Source: Fragilaria crotonensis
Lineage: Eukaryota; Bacillariophyta; Fragilariophyceae; Fragilariales; Fragilariaceae
NCBI GenBank assembly: GCA_022925895.1
Contig: JAKSYS010000181.1
Coordinates: forward strand, 1 to 64,000
Direction of reading: 5' to 3'
DNA length: 64,000 bases
Within the stretch, counting starts at the first letter, position 1. Each line of letters begins with the position of its first letter. The position numbers and the translations under genes are program-made. A model generated the notes under the pieces. It saw only the letters and a list, made by a program, of their open reading frames with translations. It did no database searches and was not told the origin of the DNA. This document shows, one piece after another, positions 47,481 through 59,814 of this stretch.

Positions 47481-48610
47481 TTATTCTCGGTTCAATGCAT
47501 GATGCAAAAACTCCTCTCCTCGCTCCAAATACAAGTCAAGAGGCAGTCCTGAAAGGAATTCCCAATTCTTCTCCACCACACGGGCAGGAGGCATAAGATC
47601 TTCCAAGGGTAGAACCTTCATGCGACTAACCATGACGTGACGTTGCTCAATAGGATGTCCCTCTTCCAAGAGATTTCCATGGCGATCAAAGTAGCGAGAC
47701 GCATGGAGCGGCACCATATGACATGTTCTGGTTTTGGATAATCCTTGGGTGGTCGAATACCATATAAACACTGACCGACCATGATGCTCCTCTCTTCTCC
47801 TTCGCCATATTCCAATTTATACAGGGATACTCCCGGTCGATAACAATATCGACTCCAATCGGGCCACCCGTCCGGTGGAACAAAATTCGTGTACTGCAGC
47901 TTGTCCCCAACGTGGTCGGGACTGTTTGCGTTCTGTTGGAAGAGCTCAGTCACGTGTCCACACGATTGCTGTTCTCGCTCAAATTGAAAGGAGCCGTCGC
48001 ACCAGTACGTGTGCAAGCCATCATTGTCAAAGGGTGTGACAAAGTGACCATCCATCCATTCCGGTTGACGACGAATGATCAATCCAGGAAAGGCATTTCG
48101 TAAGGGGAACGTGCCAGCGTATGTGGTCTTGGAACAATAGGTCAAATCAATGTATTGCAGTGTGGCAGTTGGACGCGAAGGATTCTCGTCACTACACCAT
48201 CGGGATAAACCACCGTTGGTGATGCGAACCGAACCCACCATTTTCAGTCGGGTGAGGGGTGATTTCATTTGTAGAAGAAGGTTATCCGTGGCGAACGATG
48301 TCATATTAAGCTCAACGAGATGTTTCCACATGTGGAAGCGTTCTGATACAATGCGTTCATGAAGGGATGTGGTAACAAGCGCGCAGTTCACGTGCTGATC
48401 CAAAATGCTTTGCATTTTCTTGAAAGATTTGCACACACTCGTAACTAGTTTCACGCGATCTTCGAGAGGGAGATAGTTGTAGATTTCTCCCCAGAGGCTC
48501 TCGGGCAGTAAATCAACTGTATCGATTGACATGATCAAGTACGGTATGCGTGCGGAGTAGTCAAGATCCTTCGCTGGTTCTCTACTCGTTACCAAGTGCT
48601 TGTGAGGCAT
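47481..48610 (-). CDS. F-box protein (one frameshift)
   Basis: Probable substrate adaptor of an SCF ubiquitin ligase. The F-box is near the N-terminus: DLLPESLWGEIYNYLPLEDR followed by VKLVTSVCKSFKKM. Leucine-rich-like segments follow (LVELNMTSFATDNLLLQMKS; LQYIDLTYCSKTT). The C-terminal half has a W/Y-rich domain with SRYCYRPGVSLYKLEYGEG that I cannot name. Near 47715 the frame moves; the end then reads MVPLHASRYFDRHGNLLEEG and stops at 47481. One lost base explains it. About 376 residues. Confidence 0.7.
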
Positions 48611-49491
48611 CTAACAATTTCCTTGGAGGGCACTGAGCACTGAGTACTCGATGGCCGACTAAGTAGAGTGCCAACAGACAGCTGAGAGAACGCGTTCAGA
48701 ACAATGTATGCATCAGACATACAATCATCCCCAAAGAATTCTTCGATGCTCATTTCTCTCAAGGTCCGACCCAATAGCAACGTCCGTGCAATGCGCGACG
48801 CGCGACACTTTTCCCGTATACACGTACTGGAGAACTGATGTTCTCCGACTACGGGGCAATAAGAGATACCGCTTCCACTATACCGTTACATACATGCAAT
48901 AGATACTAGCGTCTTGCGGTGTAGAGTGTAGAGTATGCTATGTAGTATGTAGTATACGGTATACGTCCTCCGTATCTACCGGTAGGGACTGTTGACAGTA
49001 GTCAGGCGTGCAGTACAGCACTTGGTACTTTAACTGTACTGGCGTACGGTTCATAATTTGCAACTTGGAACACTACACACTACAACACTACTAGTAGTAC
49101 ACACTATTCCAACCTTACGTCCAGCATTGTGCTGTCTTCTGGATCGCGACCTGTAGTACCAGAAGCAGGGTTTGATTTGAGGACCTCTATTGACTTTAAC
49201 GACGCTGTTCTCGATACTTTACCGCAGGAAGCACGAGATGGGCAGAATGCTCAGACTTCCAACTCCACATGCATCGTAGCCTTCAGTTGATTCGATGGTG
49301 ATCGGCATGTCTCCGAGAACATTGGGTGTGGCAATAGGGCATGGCACAGAATGTACTCGAAGTGTATAGGTTAAAGATATAGAATGTGAACATGCATTGC
49401 ATTGAACGGATGGCATTGCTGCGACACGGAGATACTCTAGAACGCGGTATACCCAATCGCGTGCACTGGATGGAGAATCTGATCAAGCGCA
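48611..49491. other. Intergenic region
   Basis: Upstream of the F-box gene and downstream of the DUF2196 gene. GTAGT and GTAC-type words are dense from 48905 to 49110. No gene seen. Confidence 0.45.
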
Positions 49492-50151
49492 TCAATGTCG
49501 GGCTGTCATGCACATTTCACATTCCAATTCCATGTGGATGTTTTCATAGGTACACGCCGAACAAGACCAAGGTTGAACTACTGCTTCCGACACTGCGACA
49601 TCAGTTTGAGCGGGTGATCGCGCACTCGGGACGGAAGGAAACCAATCTCCCAACGTACCGCCGCCTCGGCGAGGATTGTCATCGACAGTATCGCTGTTGT
49701 AGTCACTATGTTGAGCAGCTGCCACTGGTTGTTGTTGGAATGCTGTCGACTGGTTTCGACTTTGAATATGTTGCACTCGGCCCACTTGGCCCGATGTTAA
49801 TCGAACCTTGATTCCGCGAGGATGATTGGCTGAGTTCGTCAATACGGATTGCACAATGCCATTGGTCAGGTGTCCGGATCGTTGATCACATTTCAATACG
49901 ATGGAAACCGGTGTTCCAGGAACAATGGCAGAACGTTGTGTGCCACTCATGATGGCGTTGGAACCAAGGGGGACGCTGGCTACTTGTTCGTTGGAGATAT
50001 CGATGGCCAAGGGTGCACGCTTTACGCATCGTGGAGAATTTGTGTGCAGGCATCTGTCAATGCGTTGCGGCAGCATTTCATTAGGGTATTTCTGTATGCA
50101 TAGTTGTACCGGTACTGTCTGGTCGTCGTTGCGGTGAGGTGTGATGGCCAT
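49492..50151 (-). CDS. DUF2196 (YwbE-like) protein with RanBP2-type zinc finger
   Basis: 219 residues, intact. The middle (GTPVSIVLKCDQRSGHLTNG, then SVLTNSANHPRGIKVRLTSG and QVGRV) matches the small bacterial YwbE/DUF2196 family, whose function is unknown. The C-terminus is a RanBP2-type finger: WSCSACTYENIHMELECEMC (W-x-C-x2-C-x3-N-x6-C-x2-C), a module that binds ubiquitin or single-stranded RNA. A proline/serine/glutamine-rich linker joins them. A ubiquitin- or RNA-linked role is a reasonable guess, not shown. Confidence 0.8.
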   Translation of the reverse strand: MAITPHRNDDQTVPVQLCIQKYPNEMLPQRIDRCLHTNSPRCVKRAPLAIDISNEQVASVPLGSNAIMSGTQRSAIVPGTPVSIVLKCDQRSGHLTNGIVQSVLTNSANHPRGIKVRLTSGQVGRVQHIQSRNQSTAFQQQPVAAAQHSDYNSDTVDDNPRRGGGTLGDWFPSVPSARSPAQTDVAVSEAVVQPWSCSACTYENIHMELECEMCMTARH

Positions 50152-50573
50152 GAAAGCACTGTACTGGAGTACTCCAGTACCATTTACATACGACTGTATT
50201 CAGTGCACAGCATACTCCCAATCTCCAATTACTGGTAGTACGGTAGGAGGTCAGTTGCAGTACAAGTAGTACCTGTACAAGTACACAAGTACTACAACTG
50301 TCAATCACTCTACTATTCAGTGATACAGTACCTGGTACTTTCGAGAAATTCGTAAGAATAAAGGCAATCAAGTACGGGTTGACATGATGGCCCATAACTC
50401 CGGTTAACATGGAAACATTACAATGATCACTGATCAGATGTTAAAGGCAGTAGGAGAAGGGTTACTCGATCGGAGAATCACTCATTTGGGGTCGTCCGGT
50501 AGGTCACCCCTCTGGAAACCTGTCTTTCTCTGTCATCAGGATTTCTTGACCTCTTGGGTGCAACTCAGTGCTT
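50152..50573. other. Intergenic region rich in GTAC words
   Basis: 50155-50345 contains repeated forms of AGTACTCCAGTACC and CAAGTAGTACCTGTACAAGT, many partly palindromic. No gene seen. Confidence 0.5.
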
Positions 50574-51389
50574 TCATCTGGAACCTGTGACAGCAGCTTC
50601 CCATGGGAGAACGTAGAGGTACATGAGAAACCAGTGCGTCCCTGCTCCCAGCATAACAGCTACGTGCCATATCTCGTGAAATCCAAAGCTTCCGGGGAAG
50701 GGATTGGGCTTTTCCGCGGTGTAGACATAGCCTCCGACGGTGTAAAAGATCCCGCCCAAGACGAAGAGTCCCATGCCGCCAGATCCCAGGGCTTCCCACA
50801 ACCAGTAACTCATGAGGGCACCGAGCCATCCAAGTGTGAGGTACGTCGTCATGGACAACCACTTGGGTATACTTCCGTGCATTCTGTACGTGAAGATCAT
50901 TCCGACAATCGCCAAGAACCAAACAACGGCACAGAAGGACCAGCCAATAGTCGAATCATGGAACGGAACGAGGCAAAGAGGTGTGAATGTTCCTGCGATG
51001 AGTGGGTAAATTGCAAGATAGTCCAGCATTTTGAGAAATAATTCCAATTGTTCCGATCCCGATATCGAATGGTGCAGCGTTGAACACGCAAATAGAAAAA
51101 TCAAGGAACTTCCGTAGATACTGAATGACACAATCTTCCAAGGAGCCCCGAGAGCCGAACTTTCGCTGACTAACAGCGCCATTCCTAAAATGCTCATCAT
51201 GGTGGCAGCCATGTGCGATGCTCCGTTAAAGACCTCATCCGTGGCATGAGGAGATCCGTCGCGAGAACGTTCTCCGACTTGACCAATGTCTGTGAATCTC
51301 CACACGCCGTCTTTTGTTGCCTCACTAGTGCCATAGTTTGTTGTCGTGGGAAGCATGGCCTGTTCGGAGGCCCTGTTGTTGGTGTCCAT
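50574..51389 (-). CDS. PAQR / hemolysin III family membrane protein
   Basis: 271 residues, intact, with about seven membrane helices. The family's metal-site residues are visible: the start of the core DEVFNGASHMAATMM, the SxxxH region ACSTLHHS, and the late HEIWHVAVMLGAGTHW. In animals the nearest relatives are PAQR10/11-type Golgi or ER proteins; AdipoR members are ceramidases. The family name comes from a bacterial protein, and there is no sign of a toxin role here. A polar N-terminal tail of about 50 residues precedes the core. Confidence 0.88.
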   Translation of the reverse strand: MDTNNRASEQAMLPTTTNYGTSEATKDGVWRFTDIGQVGERSRDGSPHATDEVFNGASHMAATMMSILGMALLVSESSALGAPWKIVSFSIYGSSLIFLFACSTLHHSISGSEQLELFLKMLDYLAIYPLIAGTFTPLCLVPFHDSTIGWSFCAVVWFLAIVGMIFTYRMHGSIPKWLSMTTYLTLGWLGALMSYWLWEALGSGGMGLFVLGGIFYTVGGYVYTAEKPNPFPGSFGFHEIWHVAVMLGAGTHWFLMYLYVLPWEAAVTGSR

Positions 51390-52465
51390 GGATGCTGTCG
51401 TGTGGAGGAGTTGTTCGTGGAGTACTTGATGGGTTTGTTAAGTTTCACTGCTGGTAGAGCAACTGGTAGCACTAGCTGGTATGATGAAACTGATATCTCT
51501 TGAAAGATATGTGTATTGTACGAGTCAGAGTCCTGGATCAGATGATTGGGGACGTCGAAGGAAAGGGAGATTGGAGTAGGTGATGAAGTCTCAACGTTCT
51601 GGATTAGAGGGTAGAGAAACAATGAATTGCGGATACAGGGATACTCCAGTACTGGGTACAGAATTCATATGAATAATTGAAATAGACAGGAGTACAAAAC
51701 GTTTACGAGTTTTCCTGATCTGACTCGTGTACGCGGTACAGTAAGCATATGCGTATATCATAGAGCTGACTCCGTATAAACGACCCGAAATAACGCCTGT
51801 TTTATGTTTTTACGCCAATGCGATTTTGCATTTGGGTCACGGGTCATCGAGGCTCGCGGCATTTTACCATGCCACATATTTTTTTTACTCTAGTAGAGAA
51901 GCTGTCGTGTGTCTGGCCATACCAATTCCAAGTGCACCACTAGCCACTAGCCAGTACTCCGTAGCATGTAGCAGTGGTGCTACCCAGTACTACAGTAGAA
52001 AATACTGGTACTGGTACTGTTAAACGAGCTACACCAATAGAAATTGTATAAACGCATATGAATATGCATATCATATCTCTATTTGAAACTGAAAAACTGT
52101 CACGCCCAAATCGCAGCACTTCGACCAATGAGACTGCGGTCCTCGTGTTATTTGAGATTTTGTATGCCAGTACCAGGTACTGTAGCACCTTACCGGAAGA
52201 ACTTTTCGATGTTCATTCGATGACCCACGGACGGTCTTCACATGATAAGTCCATCGATCGTCGTCTATCCATTCTCCTCGACCATCAAGCTATCACTCAT
52301 CGCCTCCACCGGTACATGTAAATTGCACTTGATCGACTTCATCAATACTGAAACCTCAAATACCACTGATTGCTTCTCAAGTAATCCGAGTACTGGTGCT
52401 CGCAAGTCGGCAGTTGGTCATTGGATCATTTGACAATAACGACATCATTGGATGAATTGAACGTC
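51390..52465. other. Divergent intergenic region
   Basis: Promoters of the PAQR gene (-) and sulfotransferase-like gene (+). GTAC and CATATG words at 51640-51770, 51950-52070 and 52165-52195. No gene seen. Confidence 0.45.
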
Positions 52466-53739
52466 ATGATCAACAGACTATCCGCGCGGCGTCCATCGTC
52501 TCAATATGAGAATCCATACAATAGTAGAAGGAAGGTGATCAGCAAGACACTGTTGCTAGGAACAATTCTGACGATGTTGCTGTTTTGGATGGCGATAGTG
52601 TTACATGTCCTTCCCAGCACCTCGAGCACTTCTGAAGATGGGCAGATTCGATCTCCAAATGCACCAAAGCCAAGACAAAGGAGGAAAAGGGATACAACCG
52701 ACTATCGCAATATCAAAATAGAAACTCCATCGCCGAAAGCAAAGCACGATCCCATGGACTTTGATGCTGTCATTGCCAACTTGACAGCCACCAATCCCGT
52801 TTTTATTGGAAGAGAACGACTCGCACGCATGTTGCTCGAAATGTACATTGATCCAACCCAAGTTGAGGATTCTATATGGAAACAAGTTCCAGTCTGGGAC
52901 GACATTGTGACGGTCCACGGCCGTGCACCCGTCATTTACGGCCTCGATTCTGCCAAGCATTTAGAGATACGGTAGCACCCATTGATCGGCATGTGGGAAT
53001 TGCCGGCATGTTCAATACCGGAACCAACCTCTTGGCGATCCTCTTGCAGCACAATTGTGCCATTCCGGAAGGGATTGCCAAATGGGGTCGCAAGAAGGGA
53101 CACGGCATGGAATGGCAAGTCCCCTTGGGGAAGCACTCGCCCGCGTGGTATCGAGGTCAGGCCAATGTCAAGAATTTTATTGGCAAGATACCGCCAGAAC
53201 ACATGTTTGTGGCTGCCATGGTACGACATCCTCATGATTGGATGGCCAGCATGTGCCGGCATGGCTATACTGCGAAATGGAATCATACAGCCAGGAATTG
53301 TCCCAATTTGTACGATGGGAATGTCGTGAATGCCAAATTCGGACCAGGACCGTCGCACCACGCATCGTTGGCGCACATGTGGAATGATTGGAATGGTGCG
53401 TATTATCGGGCACCATTTCCAAGAGCGTTGGTACGATTTGAAGATACCATATTCTTTCCCAAGGAAACCTCTCGAATCATATGCACCTGCGTCGGAGGAA
53501 AGCTAACAACGCCGAAAGAAAATGATGGACTCTTTCATTACGTGATTGATTCGGCGAAAACTGGACCAGGCCATGGAGCGGGCAAGAAACGTAATGGATT
53601 GATTGATGCGTGGATCAAATATGGCAATGCTCGAACTACCAAAATGAGCAAATCTGATTTGGAATTCTCGGCTCAACATTTGGATCGAGATATTGTTTCG
53701 GATATGCAATGGAAGTTTCCAGAGATTCCCGATCAATAA
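52466..53739 (+). CDS. Type II membrane sulfotransferase-like protein (one frameshift)
   Basis: A short cytosolic tail (MINRLSARRPSSQYENPYNS) precedes a signal anchor (TLLLGTILTMLLFWMAIVLH) and a stem. The catalytic part starts HVGIAGMFNTGTNLLAILLQ, like the 5'-phosphosulfate (PAPS) loop of Golgi sulfotransferases, and continues HMFVAAMVRHPHDWMASMCR, like the 3'-phosphate region with Arg and a hydrophobic strand, and ALVRFEDTIF. Near 52960 the frame shifts; one extra T gives a KHFRDTVAPIDR-type join. About 424 residues. Substrate unknown; sulfation of glycans in the Golgi is the likely role. Its stop is only 64 bp from that of RRP5. Confidence 0.7.
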
Positions 53740-53803
53740 ATAAAACGACAGTACGATCTCCTGAGACTTGATATCTATTTTGATTGTCGAACGTTTATCA
53801 TAT

Positions 53804-56800
53804 TTATTTGCTAGTACGCTCGACATAGGCTCGAGCCACATCCTTGACATGCTCTTGGGTCTCTTCATCCCCAAACTCTTCTTCTACCTTCATCCACTTG
53901 CGAAAGAGATTCTTCATTTGCTTGTCCGTCAGCTTTGTGGCAGTCTCCGAGGTTTTCTGCATCAGGGCGCGTGCCGACGAAATGTCACCAGCCTTGACTT
54001 CCTTATCCACATAGACAAAGAGCAAGTCCAGTCGCTTGGGGTATTTGGCCAAAATCCCATCAAAGACTGTACGACCGCGTTCCTTGCTTCCATATTCGAA
54101 TTCCAGTTGAGCCAGTTTCGACATGGTTTCAACGTGCTTGTACGGGGGTAGAGAAAGAAGAGCTCGCTTCAGTAAGGCGTGAGCTTGTTGGTGACGGTTG
54201 AGTTTCAGCAAATAGGACAAATGTGCCACCCATACCGTCTTCTTGGAGCGAAACTTTTTGCACATTTTCTCATACATCTTGCCGGCGAGGTCAGCATGGC
54301 TGCTGTCCTTTTCCAGCAATTCACATGCACGAAGATACACCTGCTTCGGATTATTTTGCGCACAGGCCTTGTCAATGGTAGCTTCAAAGTCACCTCCAAA
54401 TTTCAATTCCATGGTAAGGAGAGCGGTCCAAATATTGAGCCTTTCGCCTTCCTGTCGAAAGTCGATGCGCTCCAAAGCACGAGCGGCAACCCGACGGCAG
54501 GCATCCATGTCAGCCAACGAGAGGTAGTAGGCCATGAATCGGATCCAGCGTTCCGAGTTATTTGGATCTGAGGCAAGGAGACGCTCAAAGTCGGCGGCCG
54601 TCTGAGGATTTTCATCGGCAGTCCCGTCAGCCAACGCCTTCTCGCGTTTCGCAACATCCTCCTCCTCTCGACGACGTGACGCAGCCTTTTTGCGAGAACT
54701 ATGACCTTGCTTTCCCGCTGCTTCATCATCCTCGTCGTCGTTGTCTGATTCATCGTCGGAGTCGTCATCTTGTTGAACCTGCGTTTTCTCTGCCGGCGTT
54801 GTACCCCATTCGAAGCCAACGTCCGTGTCCATATCCGCCTTATTATCGTTGCCCTCATCGTCGCTGTCAGAATCATCATCTTCGTTTTCATCATCGTCAT
54901 CAACATTGCTATCTTCGTCATCGTCGTCATCATCATTGTCATCATCGTCACCGACACCCATTTTCCGGGCAAGCTTTGAGACATAGTTCTCGTCTTCAGA
55001 ATCCGCATCGTCGAATTCTGCATCGTCGTCATCCTCAGCATCATCCATTTCGGCATCTTCTTCATCTTCCACAGAAGAATCATCGTCAGAATCGGCATCA
55101 CCTTCAAAGTGGCTAGCCTTCATCGAAAGTCCAATTTTCTTGCCTTCATCTTCTTTCTTGATGACGAGAACCTTGACCAAATCGCCCGGATCGTAAAGAC
55201 CCTTGACGCTCTTGGTATAGTTGTCGCTGCACTCGCTCTTGTGAACTAGTCCAGAAACCTCGCTGTTTTCCAATTTGACAAAAACGCCGTAGTCCTCAAT
55301 ACGCGAGACGATACCTTTGTACTTCTCGTTCAGTTTAATATCAGAGAATGTGAGCGTCTCCTCTTCTTTGAGTAGCTGCGATTCTCGCATGTCAATATCG
55401 ACAGTTGTGGTAATCTTGGCCTTTGCCGTGGACTTGCCGTCCTTGATGGCCTTCACCTTGCCTACAACCAGGCGTCCCATCGGGAATGAGGCTTCGGGAT
55501 CATGGAGGAACCCATCCGCAAGTTCTTTCAAGATAACACGTCCTTCCACATTACGAGAGAGTCGCAAGAAACAACCCTTCTTATTTGTACTCATCACGTA
55601 TGCGTTCACCATATCACCAACCTGTGGCGGCGCATCATCTTCCAGGTCACCTTCCAATCTCGAGGTTCGAAGACTTACCTCGACGACGGGGTCAGATGGA
55701 ATACCTTCCAAGACGCGGCATTGGACGAATTCGCCATCCTCGTAGCCAGAGAAGTCGGTTCTGCGCGGATAAGAGAGCAGAATGAGTAATGTGAACCTTC
55801 TTTCATCGGTGACAAGGGTGAACAACCCCGGCCTCTCCACACAGAACGATCATTTCTTTTTAGGCAATCATGCAGTTGCCTGCACGCTTCACAGTCAACT
55901 GGGGCAATGTACATTGACCGTTCCGCTTTTGCCAATGCATTCAACTCTGAACACTCACCTTTCTTTTTCATCATCGTCGGCGTCCTCGTCCTCGCTTTCG
56001 TCGCTATCTCCAGGTGGCTTTTCATCCTCAGTATGATTGTCGGCATCCTTGTCGGCAGCATCTACTTGTCGACCGATTGGCATATTCACCCATTCGTCGG
56101 CTTCTTCGAGCTCTGTAATGCAACAGCGACCATGGTAGCCACCTCGGAGATCCATCATAAGCGAAGGCGCACGATACAGGCGCGTAGAGCGATTTATTCT
56201 GCCGACGACAAGCTGCCCCTTCTCTGGTTTTTCGATCTTCGAAGCGTCACGTTGAGCGAGCAGTACCGACAAGAACGGAATGTTGGCGTCCTTGCTATTC
56301 TTGTGTTCGTCGTCAGCCTTCAACTTGGGAGCTCTGACACCCCAGTTCTGTCTCCTTTTCCAAGCCGTCTTGTCCATCACACAGCATTCAAGAATGGCCC
56401 CAACTGGATAATATGAACCCAAATCGTTCAAGATATCAACATCCTCGCACAATTCCAGCGCTGGCACGAAACAGTTTACTCCGGGACTTGGTTGCAGCCA
56501 CAGACCCCGCCGGGACTTGGCAACGCCAACAATCACACCAGACACTTTCATCCCAGGTTGCAGATCGGATGATTCCTTGATGAAGTCCGAAGGTTTACCT
56601 GCGACGGCTTGCCTGTTGGAGAGTTCAACATACGTCACCCCACGGTTAACATACGATGATACGCACACCAAGTCTTTGAGCACCATCCCTTTCTTCCACT
56701 TGTAGAAAGGGTGTACTTTTCCGATCGTCTCCTTTCCTTGAGCAGATACGGCTCCCGATTGACGCCGTGGTGGTGTTGACATCGCCGAAGCATGTGCCAT

Positions 56801-59800
56801 AGTGACATGGATTCTCGCCCTAATCTTGCTGTTGGATGCGAATCGTGAATCCATAACCTGCACACTAGCACGGCTAAAGTTAAGGTCCGAAACTTGAACA
56901 GACTCAATCTTGTCACCAACTTCGATCACAAGCTCCTCCGAAGAATTATCCGTGGATCCATCGGACACTTTTCTAAGCAAAATCTTTGGTGGCTGACACG
57001 TCACGTCCAGGGCAACGATCTTGCAAGTGACAGTGTCCCATTTCTGCAAATTCATACCCTTCTTGATGTTCGGTACTAGCCCAGTGACGTCGTCGAGGAA
57101 TCGAACAAATGCGCCGTGGCGAGGATCAGATTGATGCACAAAGCCTCTAACGATAGCCCCCATGAAAAGGCTGGTGGAGGCATTCGGAATGAGAACCTTC
57201 TCTTTTGCCGATTCTGTCTCGGCATTCTTCTCGACTGTCTCAATCAGTTGAGGTCGTAGTGAAATAATAGGGAGCTTTCCAATACCACTGGCATATTCAT
57301 CGCTCGACTTCTTGGGATCAGAGAGGACGAGCCCAGGCTTGTCAATTTTCTTTCCGACTGTCAAGTGTCTCTTCGCAAATTCATCAAGTGCTTCCTTAGA
57401 CTCGCTGTCCTTTGTTTCGTACGAGTCCAAGATGTGATCATACGGGATTTTGCATTCCACGTATGGGAGAGCATCGACATCCTCTTCCGAGGCTATAAAT
57501 TTCGACTTGATTCTAACAATTGCGTGGCCCGGGATGAAACCGCTTCCATTTTTCTTGTCAATCGACGGCACCAATTCGATAACTTTCATTGTCTTCGCTG
57601 GAAGAATCTCACCAGAACGAAGGTGGATTCTCTGAGCCTTAATCTTGGCCTCTTCCAGGGCTGCATCATCCCCGGCACCTTCGCCTTCTACAACGTGTAG
57701 ACTAAGATTCAGATCCCAGTACCCCTTTTCCTCAACAGCTTGGTCGACGTCGTCGATATCTTCATCGGCATAATGATTGAGGTTCTTTCCCACTCGTCGA
57801 CGGCACGAAATGACGCGACATTTGACCACATCCCCGACAGCATAGTCAACACGGTGGTTTTCAACACCCAACTCAGCGGCTAAGCTGCGAGCCGTAACTC
57901 GTCCGTAAACCTTGTTACAGAATGTGACGTAGAGTGCTTTGTCATCAAGTCTAGACACAAATCCAGTGGCGTGTTGCCCTGGTTGGACCTTGCTGTATTC
58001 CACGATGGTATCAGCGGCTTTGAGGAGCGATTTCTTGGCAGTGACGACGCAACGTTTCGTTCTTGTGTCAACAGAGAGAACACGAACATCAACTTTGTTG
58101 CCCTCGGCAAACTTCTCCTTCCGCAGTTTGGTGCGATAATCCGGAGTCATGTTGGATTTATCAAAGAGATGGAGAGCAGGAATAAGACCGCGAACACCCA
58201 TTCCAAAGTCCACCATTACACTGCCTCCCTCGAGTTGTCCGCAGACGGGAACGTTGCGATAAATCTGTCCCACCACGAGATCTGCGTGTTGAAGCACATG
58301 AGCGTCCACCACTTCCGGTGCTGTCGCTCCTGTAGCCATGCCATCTATCCAATGCGACGTGGACAGAATTCGCACTTTGTGATTCGTTGACGGGGCGAAT
58401 TCCTTTGTAAAGTCAGCTTCTGACATGCGTGCCGACGTTGCTTTCGATATATGGACATAGACACCAGGATTTTTACTGCTTCACAGTACGATGCGTTCTT
58501 TCTCAATGCAGGCGTCACAATGTGGCACGGCTCCTCAACGGGTGGTAGACTCAACAAGGCACCAATACCAGGATCTAAGCGAATAACGGTCGCATTCTCG
58601 ATGATCGTTCCGACAGAAGGTAGCTCAGGAGGTTCCGTGAGAGTCAAGACATGCGGTTGAAGGGACAATCGAATGACTTTGGTACGGGCGTCCACAGCAA
58701 TGATGCGGGCTGCAACATTTCGGACGTCGGCAAAAACAGCTTTCCAGTCTGCATCAGAACCCTGCTTGTTTGCTGGAATCCAGTTTGCACCCAAATGATT
58801 CACGTGAATAGCACCACGAAAAACGGCAAAGCTGACAAGAAGACCATTTCGTGCGACGGCTTCAACCTTGCAGTTCACCAAACCACCAGGATTCAGAGCC
58901 TGGAGAGTGGGATGATAGGTGGATGGGTTTACTCGCTTAGCCAGTGACTTCAGAAGGCACAGAGAAGCCACGCGAGACTCTGGACCTGATTTGGCCTTGT
59001 CTTCCAAAATGAAATCAAGAACTCGGCCCTCATTCAAATATCGCCCTTGTGGTGATATGGCCTCGTCCATTTCCGTTCTATATTCCCCCTCAACATTTGT
59101 AAACTTGCAAAATCCTTGGGCGCCATTGCCCAAATCAACCAATACTCCATGATCTTCCACACTTTGAATACGCCCGCGGAGGACGTCATGTTGGCTAAAG
59201 TCTTCAGAAGTGTCGTTGATATGATGAGGCTCGACGGAAAGTTGAATGCGCTTCACTTGCTGATTTCCCTTGCCCACCGTTTCAGCCGCCACCTTTGACA
59301 CGTACACGGCCAGCACTTGACCGACCGAAAGTTGATGAGAAAGTGGTAATTTATCCGACTGAGTTGTATAATTGTTAGAACATACTATTGTGAAGCAATT
59401 GTCAAGTCAAGCATGCATAGAACTTACATCCTTGTTCGGCAATATGTACCCCGTCAGAAGGCTTGGCAACGAGACGAGACAAAAGTCGTCATTCACTTCT
59501 CGTACCACACCCAAGAGCTTAGTTCCCTTGGCTAGTGATTTGAACGAAAGAGCTTCAATTGTAGCTTCTTTTTTCGAATGTGTCACATTCCCTCCTCCTA
59601 GTGGGAGTCCAGATGAGGACAAGAAGGATGGATCTCCAGAACCCAACGATTTCTTCTTTTTCTTGCTCGGACCACTCTTGTTGACTTGGCCAAACAGAAA
59701 ATCTTTATCCATTTCTGCAACGGGGTTGTCATCTCGTTTGCGTTTTGTGGTGCCATCTTCCACGGGCTGCTCCTCGCGAGGTCGACGGCCTCGTGGAAAT

Positions 59801-59814
59801 GCCGCATTCATCAT
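53804..59814 (-). CDS. RRP5: rRNA biogenesis protein RRP5 (PDCD11), 3 exons, one frameshift
   Basis: Large nucleolar factor needed for making both 18S and 5.8S rRNA. Exon 1 is 59814-59428, exon 2 59358-55959, exon 3 55760-53804. Exon 1 has a basic head and the first S1 strand (GTKLLGVVREVNDDFCLVSL). Many S1 RNA-binding repeats follow, for example GQIYRNVPVCGQLEGGSVMV and KYKGIVSRIEDYGVFVKLEN. A long acidic D/E tract (about 55070-54720) separates them from C-terminal HAT repeats (FERLLASDPNNSERWIRFMA; ARALERIDFRQEGERLNIWT), the family's usual order. Near 58480 one base seems lost; after correction the reading passes into KNPGVYVHISKATSARMSEA. About 1910 residues, normal for RRP5. Confidence 0.93.
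55761..55958 (-). other. Second intron of RRP5
   Basis: GTGAGTG donor (55958) and CCGCGCAG acceptor (55761) on the - strand. It joins an acidic stretch ending DDEKE to TDFSGYEDGEFVQCRVLEG, the next S1 repeat, through an Arg codon split AG/A. Confidence 0.8.
59359..59427 (-). other. First intron of RRP5
   Basis: GTAAGTTC donor and AACTCAG acceptor, 69 bp, phase 0. It joins LPNKD to SDKLPLSHQLSVGQVLAVYV, restoring the spacing between the first two S1 units. Confidence 0.8.

Noticed and set aside
50574-51389. Toxin assignment from the name hemolysin III
   Set aside because: The protein has the full PAQR membrane core with its His residues and is typical of eukaryotic housekeeping members; nothing points to a secreted toxin.
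54720-55110. Asp/Glu-rich low-complexity tract as a separate repeat or + strand gene
   Set aside because: It is the acidic linker of RRP5 on the - strand; the opposite-strand His/Arg-rich frames are shadows.
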